A stretch of DNA of 64,000 nt, from NCBI GenBank assembly GCA_008638375.1, contig CM018038.1, positions 28,618,753 to 28,682,752 of the forward strand, in the 5' to 3' direction. The notes beneath the pieces are model-generated. The model did not search any database. It was not told where the DNA came from and saw only the letters and a list, made by a program, of their open reading frames with translations. The stretch comes from Nyssa sinensis. Its lineage: Eukaryota; Streptophyta; Magnoliopsida; Cornales; Nyssaceae. Position 1 is the first letter of the stretch; each line of letters begins with the position of its first letter. This document shows, one piece after another, positions 22,491-31,192 of the stretch. Made by a program: the position numbers and the translations under genes.

Positions 22491-23017
22491 ACCAGTGTAC
22501 CGGAATATCATCACTGTGAATTAGAGACACCATAGGAGTAGAGGTCTGTCCACTGTGAAGATTACTGGAGAAAGATTAGACACAAGAAACCCTTCATAAT
22601 AGAGAGAGAAACAGAGAAATATATAGAGGAAGAGAGAGAACCAAATAAACTTACTACTGGAGTGCTGCCGGAAAGAGAACTACTGGTTGAATCACGATGA
22701 AGTGATGAGAGAGGCTGAAACTGCAAGGGGCGAAGAGGGTTTTCAGTTGTTTTTTTGAGAGAATGAGATGAAGTTGTCCCCTAAGCCCCTTTTACTTATA
22801 TATTTATATCTTATTTGGACCGTGCAGTTTTGGTGAACCGTGACTGGTTCTATGGTTTTCTGGTTCAACCATCTGTTTTTTGCGGTTTTCATAAAAAAGA
22901 ACGGTTTTTTATTTGCTGCGGTTTTCTGGGTCAAACCGGACTGTTTCTTGAACCGGTTCATGGTTCAATCAATTGAATTGGCCGGTCTGGTCCGATTTTT
23001 AAAACATTGCCAAACAC
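21891..23017. mobile_element. hAT-like non-autonomous transposon with perfect 8-bp duplication
   Basis: The element 21899-23009 (1111 bp) begins caatgttttaaaa and ends ttttaaaacattg, a perfect 13-bp terminal inverted repeat. It is flanked by ccaaacac at 21891-21898 and 23010-23017. Both subterminal regions are packed with short 'ccggtt/aaccgg'-like and 'ggttcaa' motifs, typical of transposase-binding repeats. No transposase ORF is present. A (GA)n microsatellite lies inside. Confidence 0.85.
22444..22485. repeat. (GA)n microsatellite inside the hAT-like element
   Basis: About twenty GA units, with more GA-rich sequence to the right. It is likely length-variable. Confidence 0.9.
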
Positions 23018-23394
23018 TCAGAATATATTCTCTAGAATCTAATCTTCAGAATCTATTCTTTATAAGCCAAAGCTTATCTAAACTAGCTCTAACTATGTGC
23101 CAACCATCAAGACAATGCATTTTCTCATATTATGCAGCAACTATGCATAAAACTAATTGACTCACCACAGCAGATGCTGGGCTCAAATCCTATTGTCTAT
23201 CAGGGTTAAAAAAGTGTATTTTATTAGATCATCAGCTACATATAATGTGCCCATATGTCACACATGCATGCTAAGTTTGAATTAGACAATGTTAGAGGAC
23301 AAGGGACTAAAACCAATTGAAAATGATATGCTAGCAAAACTTAAATGCAAAAGCTTAATAGTAATTTTGCATCTCAAAAAAAAATTGTTAAAAT

Positions 23395-25196
23395 TAAAAA
23401 ATAGGATAAATTACATTGACCTCTCTTGAGGTACAATGAAATTACAAATGTTTCCGCTGTAGTTCAAGAAATTACACCAACATCCCTTCTGCTTTAATGT
23501 CGGTAACAGAAACCTTCCTCTCGTGAGTCAACCATTAGTTGACCAAACAGATATGCTGATTTCATCTTACATATTTGTCAAAATACCTGTTTTACCCTTA
23601 TTAACCAAACCCACTGAATTAACTCATCAAACCTACTTGTTGACTCTCTCTTCTTCTTGAGAATTCTCACATTTTCTCAGAAACCAAACAAAGAGAGACC
23701 TTTAAGAAAAAAATCCTTATTAACAAAAAATTCAAACTTTTGTAATACTGAATTTGTAGTATAATTTTCATAATAAAAAAGAAAAAATATATTTGGCAAC
23801 ACTCTTTTTTTTTGGGATCTTGTTAGCAACACCACAAGACCCAATTGCAATCACCAATTCAATCTTTGCCTCAGGGACAGAATTGTAAAAATTACAATTT
23901 GGTAATTTAATCCATCTACACTAGCAAGACTTTCAATGAATGCAAAGGATTCATCAATACTCGATCTCTATTTCATATAACCCAAAACTCAAAACGCCAA
24001 ACCCTTCATCACCACCCAACGCTGCTTTCAACAACCACTCATAAATCAAGATGATATTTATTATTTGAGTAGGCTGTTCAAGCCTTGGGTTAGTACAAAC
24101 CAAATTGATACCAAAAATATCTTTTTACTCATTCTTAACTTTTCTGTGTGTGTGTGTATGTGTGCACACAATAGTTAGGGGCAAGATGTGTATATATTTA
24201 TTCTCATCCTTCAAAAGTTTATTTTTAACCTGATGCTCTAAATCTCCACTGTATATTCTGCGTATATACACATAGATGTATAATCATTATATACATACCA
24301 TTGTATATATTTGCATGTTCACCACCGATCATCATCTGATGAGATTCTAAAGTCCCTGTTGTATTTCATGGTGGTGCCTTTTAGGTTGTTGCAGATCCTT
24401 ATGTCAAATTCTATATCTATTACTTGCATGTGAGGGAAAAGAGAGTTGCAGAGAGTGTGTTAGAGAAAGTGATTAATAGAACTGAGTGATATTTTAGAGA
24501 AAAAGAAAAGAAAAGAAATGTATGTGTATGTTACAGTGAGATTCACATTTCTTAGAGTCAAATTTGTAGAACTTTACGCAATTTTTACACAAGCATATCA
24601 GGAGAAAACACAAAGAGGGAAACTAGCAGTAGCATTAATTTACTAATTCAGGAAATAAATGAAAATTTATATTAAGAATGTCTTGGATTAGAAAGATTAG
24701 ATAGAAGGTAGAGAGAGAATGACACAGAAGAGAGAAATGAAGCAGACCATCCCTTTTGTTTACTGTGAGAGAACGAATTAGGAAAAAAAAAGTAGATGGT
24801 GGCAAATTTGTAATTTTACGGTTGCCGTTAGTACAGTTAATCGACAAACACTGACAGGGGAGGTCAATGTAATTTCTCAAAATACAGGGGTGCATTTGTA
24901 ATTTAGGCTCACCTCAAGGGAGGCAGTGGCAGAGACACAGTGTCGGGGGGGGGGGGGATGCCCTCCCCAAAGTTTTGATATTTTGATTTTTTACCCTTCT
25001 TTTGTATAGAATTTAAAAAAAAAAAATTAGGAGTTGCCCCCTCCAAATTTTTTTTTATAAATATTTTCTCAAAATATCTTCTTAAATATTATTTTTTGTA
25101 TTCTTCCCCCCCCCCCCCCCCCCCCCCCCCGCCCCCCTGGTTCAATGTCTAGATCTGCCACTGAAGGGAGTTGAGTGTAATTTACCCTAAAAAATA
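23395..25196. mobile_element. Mutator-like element with 9-bp duplication, interrupted by a hAT-like MITE
   Basis: The element spans 23404-25187 between two copies of taaaaaata (23395-23403 and 25188-25196). The left end reads ggataaattacattgacc. The right end, after removing the insert at 24924-25163, reads in reverse complement gggtaaattacactcaac, and the similarity runs on to 'cttgaggt' on both sides. That gives about 28 bp of imperfect terminal inverted repeat. The 9-bp duplication indicates a Mutator-type transposase. No coding region is evident, so it is non-autonomous. Confidence 0.75.
24916..25171. mobile_element. hAT-like MITE nested in the Mutator-like terminal repeat
   Basis: The insert 24924-25163 (240 bp) starts cagtggcag and ends ctgccactg. 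It is flanked by aagggagg and aagggagt (7 of 8 matching). It carries a G run (about 24945-24957) near one end and a very long C run (about 25106-25137) near the other. These can pair into a foldback. The C run is a likely site of sequencing or assembly length error. Confidence 0.75.
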
Positions 25197-25617
25197 AAAA
25201 GACTTCATTTAAAGTTCTTGCTTTAGGTCTCAAATTGTTTCGAGCGAGCCTTGGGTATTGCCAATTCAGTAATTAAGTCTTGCATGTGGAAGTATTAAAC
25301 TAATGCAATATGATAGGCTTACCAACTTTTGAGGTGATATGAGCATCGTATTAAGGGGAGACATAAAGACAATTGCATTCCTTTCTACATAGTGGCAGAA
25401 ATCCAGGGGGCTATGATTTCTTCTTTTGATCTTTTAGAATTCATCCAACCTTAATTTTGTTCTCTTTTTACTAAGTGGCGAAGGTTCATCTGGTTTAATT
25501 TTAATGTCAGAAATATGGGAATGACCTTCCTATGCTGCTGTTTCTATTGACACCCCCCATTTTATTTTTTTATTTATAAATTAATTGGACATAAATTCTC
25601 ATAATTTTCTGTCACAG

Positions 25618-26346
25618 GTCACATGGGATGAACCTGAAGTTCTGCAGAATGTTAAGAGAGTAAACCCTTGGCAAGTCGAGTATGTTGTGCCCACTCCACC
25701 CTTGCATTCCATGTTTCCCCCCACAAAGAAATTCAGAGTTGCTCAGAATCCTGGGTTGCTAGCCAATGGAGAGGGAGAACTCTTCCTTCCTATGAAAAGT
25801 TTCAATACTTCAATGACGGAGAACTTGAACCCAGTATTGATGAATTACAATTCTTTTCCTGCTGGCATGCAGGGAGCCAGGCAAGATCCATTTTGTGGAT
25901 CCATTTTATCCAACTTCATGAGTGAAGATACCCAGTCAGATTTGCACTGATAATTTCTTTTGCAACAACAGTGACACCGAAATTAGAAACTGTATCCACT
26001 GAGCTGAACATTGGTAGTTTGCTGTCTGATAACCTTTCACCTGATAGTCAGAGCAGTGTGCATTTCTTTGGGTCGGAGCAAACTGGAAAACAACGCTACA
26101 ATTCAACAAAAGCTGGAATTTGTTCATTCCAGTTGTTTGGTAAAATCATCCATATGAATGAGCCTGTTGAAGGTGGCTTTGGTTATGTTGGTTGCACAGA
26201 AGATGTTGGCTGATAAAGTCTACAGAGGAACTGAAGGTGTGAACAACTTGTTGGATCTTTCTTTGACTTACCCTTACTCAAAACTGCAAGACAGGCTAGA
26301 TGTCCAAGGCCCAAGGGCCTCAGCTCTTGAAGCATACTCCTTATGA
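25618..26346 (+). CDS. ARF17: ARF17-like auxin response factor, exon 2 (three frame breaks)
   Basis: The exon opens [20 protein letters not shown], the conserved end of the ARF domain, and continues with 'FPPTKKFR' and '[12 protein letters not shown]'. This frame stops at 25948-25950. Family sequence resumes in another frame by 25971 ('[19 protein letters not shown]', 'SFQLFGKII') until 26211-26213. It resumes again from about 26215 ('[14 protein letters not shown]') to the natural end TGA at 26344-26346. The short piece between 25940 and 25970 fits a third frame, so at least three small indels are needed. Ignoring them, the protein would be about 597 residues, close to ARF17 (585 in Arabidopsis), with no PB1 domain. 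Decay or base-level assembly error are both possible. Confidence 0.85.
25863..25883 (+). promoter_or_regulatory. miR160 target site
   Basis: The 21 bases coding for A-G-M-Q-G-A-R-Q match the complement of plant miR160 at all positions except one A-to-G change, which still pairs as G:U. The core (cagggagccaggca) is perfect. In ARF10/16/17 genes this site directs transcript cleavage, limiting ARF activity in roots, anthers and leaves. It lies upstream of the frame breaks in this exon. Confidence 0.9.
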
Positions 26347-29300
26347 ACAAGTGATTGCATCTACATTATCAGATTAGAAGCTGTACAGGTATACTTGTCC
26401 CTGACTGGATTATGCTAAGCCATTGGATCATATGATGAAACCTGCTAGTTTGCTGACAGCTTTTATACACCTGGGTGAAATTCTTTACTTCGTGCAAGCA
26501 ATTTGGTTTTAATTTTCTTAAAGTTTGGTTAATTGATTCTTGTCCAAAAAAACGAAAAAGTAATTTCACAATCCATTCTATCGACAATGCTCTGAAAAGC
26601 TTTTATTAAATTAAGTCTTATCCTAACAGTATGGGTTGGCTGCACCAATCCGCTTAGATTAGAAATGCCAACAGGCAAGACGCTCCACCACAATGCTTTT
26701 ATGTTTTATTTTTTGGATGGTATTTGACACTCTTAGAATGTTTCTTCTTGCATGATGCCCTTTTCAGTTATTTTGTAATGCAGATAGTTTTTGAACTAGA
26801 TTCATTATAGGAAGATATTTCGTTGTCTTTTTATATTTCCTTATTTTAGATCGTAGTCCGCTGAGCAACTATAATTTTAAGAAGGTAACTTATTAATAGA
26901 ATAAACTCTTTTACTTATCAAAACAAAAAAAAAAAGAATAAACTCTTTTGAAATATGAATAATTTGGGATTTGTGTTTACATTTTAAAACTAGTTCTCAT
27001 AATATTAAATTACATGACACGATAAATTTGAGTTTTCCGCTGGAAGAATTGTTGTATCCATAGGTAATCATCATAATTTTACTGCACTGCATAATTTTTT
27101 CATGTGACAGAATTTGGTTACTCACCATATGCAAACTATTTGACGACTATGGAGGCCATGTGTTCTCTGACACCTGGCTCTCTTCTGCCTCAGAAAACTT
27201 TTTTCCGAAGTGAATATTATACCATGGAGTTCCTCTTAAATGGTACTGTGCTCTAATTATGAAGCCCCCCTTGTCTATCTGGATGCCACAGGAATGGTGA
27301 ATAGTGAACACCATGACTGATGGTCACCGGACTCAAATTCTCTACTCTGGTATTAAACCTGTTTAGACTATCAATTCCTTGTTTGCTTATGTCATATAGC
27401 CTTTAGCAGCTGACTCAGTTCAATGTCATAAACTTATTTCTTGGTGAACTTAATTTTTCTTCTTTGCATCTTGGAAACCCAACATGTTTATAAGACTAAA
27501 GGAAAGATAAGGCGGTTGTGTACCTGAGGATCATTGAGTTTGGGTAATGATTGCCTTTCTATAGTCTTGGTCTTTAGTGGAATGAGATGCGTTTTGATAT
27601 GCATTTGCTTTGCTCACCCCCCCACAAAGGGAAGAAAAAGCTGTCTTTTTTAAAAGTAGTTTTAATACCCAAATTCCTTTTGAATCTTTTTTTTTTTTTT
27701 GTTTCCTTGAGAGGAGGTGCATGTCTTTCAACCATTATGAGACTAGGAATTATACATTTCCACTAGTGCAAATTTGTGTAATATTCTTTTATTCTCTCTT
27801 GTCTGCAGGTACTTAAGAAAGGCAAGGACTGACTTGTAATCTGAATTTTGCAGTAGTTTTTTTCCTTTTCTTTCAATGGTGGTTTATTTTAGTTTGCTTT
27901 GTTGGAGGTTTGAAACTATTGTCGACTTAGTTGTCAATGTTTTAATCAAGTGGTAGATGTTCCAAAATTTTATGAAATGATGTTATTAGATTTCATTATT
28001 TTCTCTTTACTTCAGCTTATTTCATATTAATTGTGGATGGATGAGGGGAATCTGTTTCCTGGTTTCCTTGATCATAAACAACCAGAGATTCCCCCCAAGT
28101 CATGGGAAGGTTATACACTTGGGTCACAATCACAAATGGTGTGAAATTATTGCATTTTGCTTACTGAGAAACCTGGTTGTGTCAAAGTTTGGATGAGTTG
28201 TACTGGGATGATGTTTGGCCTCTGGAATTAGCATGCTTTGACCATGGTATGCGAGTATTTAGTCTGAAGATGAACAAGATTATTTTGGAGGACCTAGGAT
28301 TCCATCTTTGCCTTTACCAATGGCTTTTAGTTTTTGGACGTAGGGTACATAAACATTACAGAAAGGTCTCAAGCTTTAGGTGTGGAAAATTGATGATTCA
28401 GTTATTTCAATGCTGTATGAAGGCTCAAACAGTAATGTACCTGAGTTAGCTGTTATTTTGGCATCAAATTTCATATGCATTGATGAAATTTTCACAATGT
28501 TTTGTAGTTAAAGAGAAGTTAAAATCTTGCAGAAGTGCAAGAATATTGGATTTTGATTTGAAATGCCCATATGTTTTCATGATTGCAGCTTTCATGTTCT
28601 GATAGCTTTAGAGCTTTCTGATATGCATGCTTACAACGGTAATGCATTTTTGGTTAAAGGGTTTAAGTTACTGAGCGTGTTTTGGCTTCATGGCTCTATA
28701 TGATGAGATCAAATTTGGAACCTCACCACCACTGCCGCCACCACCACCAAAGAGAAAAAAAGGAAAGGAATGAAGAGCTAGAATGGTGCTTTAGCAAGTG
28801 GATGTATTGACATTAAGCTGCATCGGGAAAGGGTGCTAGGCAAACTGATATGTTGGCTTGAACATCAAACAAATTGAATGTAATTCGAACGTAGGCCTAT
28901 GCAAAATTCCTATGCCTTGTTCATATGTAGCTTCAGAGCCATTTAGTTAGCAATTTCTACATTATTTTAGGTTTCAACAACCACCAACCATGTTAATTTG
29001 AATGTGTCTTTGCCTTCACCTTTGGATTTGATGGTTTCAGTTCTCTAAGTTATAAATTGTAGAACTGTGTGTGCATACACACACATTTATGTAGTTCAAC
29101 TCACTCAGATGAAAACTTGCCAAAAAACAAAAAAAAGAAAGGCTTTGGACAACCACGTATTCTATCTTGATAATATTCCAAATTTTGTTTTCTTCCAGTA
29201 AAGCATGCTAACATCTCTTCATGATCCATGATCACGGAATGATTTCTTTTGTATTATTTCCACATCGCTATATGGATAACCACAATTTCACTGCATTTAT

Positions 29301-29600
29301 TTTGAATTTATCCAAAAAAGAAAAAGGATAGCAATCTTGAATTTACAGTTATGAACTAATTTATGAAAATTGTTTGGCAATGAAAATTAAGAGCATTTTG
29401 ATAGAAAGAAAAAGGCCATGCTGTGACCCCATAGCCTCTCTATGGAATTATATTATATGCACACAAAATAGTTAACCTTAACCTAAGATTCATCATATTT
29501 TAAGGTTAGTGTTATTAGAGGGTAGCAGAGATGCACTATGACTGTAATTGAGGGGGAGTGTTGATGAGTGTTTTGTCATTTATTTATTTATATAAAGTGA
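26347..29600. other. 3' flank of the ARF locus; no gene identified
   Basis: The first part is likely ARF 3' UTR. Several short ORFs (for example 28177-28449) show no family signature and no convincing splice chain. The stretch includes the micro-insertion at 26898-26949 and a CCA/CCG repeat at 28724-28749. Sequence composition is mixed rather than extreme, so unrecognised UTR exons are possible. Confidence 0.4.
26898..26949 (+). mobile_element. 22-bp LINE tail insertion with 15-bp target duplication
   Basis: agaataaactctttt is present at 26898-26912 and 26935-26949. Between them lies acttatcaaaacaaaaaaaa with two more A residues: only the terminal 8 bases of the LINE plus its tail. This is essentially a pure tail insertion. 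Confidence 0.85.
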
Positions 29601-29616
29601 ATGTAATAACGAGTGT

Positions 29617-30310
29617 TAGAATGGAGCCTAAATCTCACCTTTTTCATGGTCTTATAGTCCATGAGATATTTGATATGATGAAGGATGAGTATGCTATTTT
29701 AGGAGGTTCAACATGGTAAATTTCGAGATTATGTTCACTTTATCTTTAGAGACAGTTTATTCTATTGGTTTAGGCCCTATATTCCTCACACTTGTGTTAG
29801 AGACGTCCTAGTATGAGAGTTACATGCCGATTGACCCTTTGGTGGGATAAGATTGTAACTATGGTTGATTATATGTTGTATTGGCCATTCCTATTGCTCA
29901 TATTGTGTCTCAGTAAAAGTTAGGAAGCAAAACACTAGTTTGTATTTTCCGTTACTTAATTCCACACAATCGTGGAAAGATGTTAGTGTAGATTTTGTCC
30001 TCATGATGTTAAAAAATGGACTACCAACAATGTATATCAAGCTTTCAACATAATTCTATTCTAGTAGTCATGGATATGTTTTCTGAGATAACTCTCTTCA
30101 CTCCATGTAGTAAAACAACTAATGCCTCTCATGTGGCTAAGTTGTTCTTTAGAGAGATTGTTCAACTCCATGGATTGCCCACTTCGATCCTATTTGACAG
30201 GGATGTCAAATATGAAAGCTTTGACTCCCACTTGAAATTGAATGAAGGTGACTGTGTTATGCTTTGTGTGTGTCCTGTTTTATTTGGGTCACAATGCATG
30301 TTCAATTGAT
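29617..30310 (+). pseudogene. Ty3/Gypsy integrase relic
   Basis: Across frames one reads the integrase zinc-binding region ('YIPHTCVRDVLV', then 'VSVKVRKQNTSLYFPL') and the core domain ('SWKDVSVDFVLMM', 'ILVVMDMFSEITLFTPCSKT', 'ASHVAKLFFREIVQLHGLPT', 'ILFDRDVKYES'). Two catalytic Asp positions are visible; the region with the Glu is lost. Stops and shifts are common. No LTR could be assigned. Related sequence may extend to about 30520. Confidence 0.8.
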
Positions 30311-30542
30311 TTATATGCTAACATGAATATTAGTCGCATTTTCAAATGTGCGCGACTTATTTCCTTATTGAGGCATCTTTGAGTTTCTCTCATTTTTCAC
30401 AAATGTTCCTATAGGTTGTGCTATCAGTTCCTCATTTCCCGTTTCAGTTCCAGTTCCATTGATGCCACAATGCACTGTAGATCAGATTGTGACCACTCTT
30501 GATAATGAGTTTGTTGCTTCCCCCCGTCATGGAAAGACATCC

Positions 30543-30608
30543 TTGCTTTCTTGTTAAATGGCAGTGACGTTCTGATATCAACATCACTGCCATTGAACAA
30601 GAAAGCAA
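30543..30608. repeat. 66-base inverted repeat (hairpin)
   Basis: The arm 30543-30567 pairs with 30584-30608 at 24 of 25 positions (ttgctttcttgtt...). The 16-base loop contains gatatcaac, a motif repeated just downstream at about 30630. It lies between the Gypsy relic and a MITE. It is not explained by either. Confidence 0.8.
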
Positions 30609-30716
30609 CGTTGAGCTACGCCTCCTTTTGATATCAACGTTACATGAATCATCAAGGATGAGCAAACGCCTCATTGACCTTGATGTTTTAAACAATACTC
30701 TTCTTTTATTTCTGTG

Positions 30717-31192
30717 GAAGAGAGTAGGAATGACAACGGGGCAGGTTTAGAACGGGGGTGGCCCTTCACCAACCCCGTTTATATTCTCTGCTTCCGATTT
30801 CACCCTGCCCTATCTCACCCCACCTTGTTTAGAAGTTTATCCCGACTCCGACTCCGATCTTATTTATATTTTTTTTTTACTAAAATAACTAATATAAGAA
30901 AAAAAATATGAGTGTGATATGAAAAATCTTAAAACTAATTTTATATAGAGTTCTTATTGGTAAATATAGTGTATATAAGAATAAATAAAAAAATTTAATA
31001 TATATGGGGCGGGGGGGGGGGCGGGGCGGAGTGACTATCCCTTAAACCTGTATCGAACCCGACGGAATTTTAAAAGTTACACTCCGACCCCGTCCTCGAC
31101 TTCATTTATGAGCATTTTATACCCGTTCCACTAGGAGCAGAGCAGGAATAGTTTCCGACTAGACAAGACAAATTGTCATCCCTAAAAGAGAG
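30717..31192. mobile_element. hAT-like MITE with G-rich arm
   Basis: The element 30725-31184 (460 bp) has ends taggaatgacaa and, in reverse complement, tagggatgacaa. The flanks are gaagagag and aaagagag (7 of 8). Terminal regions rich in 'cccgactccgac' and 'gggcgggg' are typical of a common plant hAT MITE group. No coding capacity. Confidence 0.75.

Larger units (their letters stand above)
10184..25617 (+). other. 15.4-kb intron of the ARF17-like gene
   Basis: The donor gtatat follows CAG, and the acceptor ttttctgtcacag precedes GTC ACA TGG GAT GAA CC. In other plants this junction separates the Auxin_resp domain from the 'TWDEPE' exon, and the phase (0) agrees. The 15,434-bp length comes from stacked insertions, listed separately. 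Together these explain most of the length from 11.1 to 25.2 kb. 10184-11163 and 19031-21220 are AT-rich with nothing I could assign except the small items listed. Confidence 0.85.
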
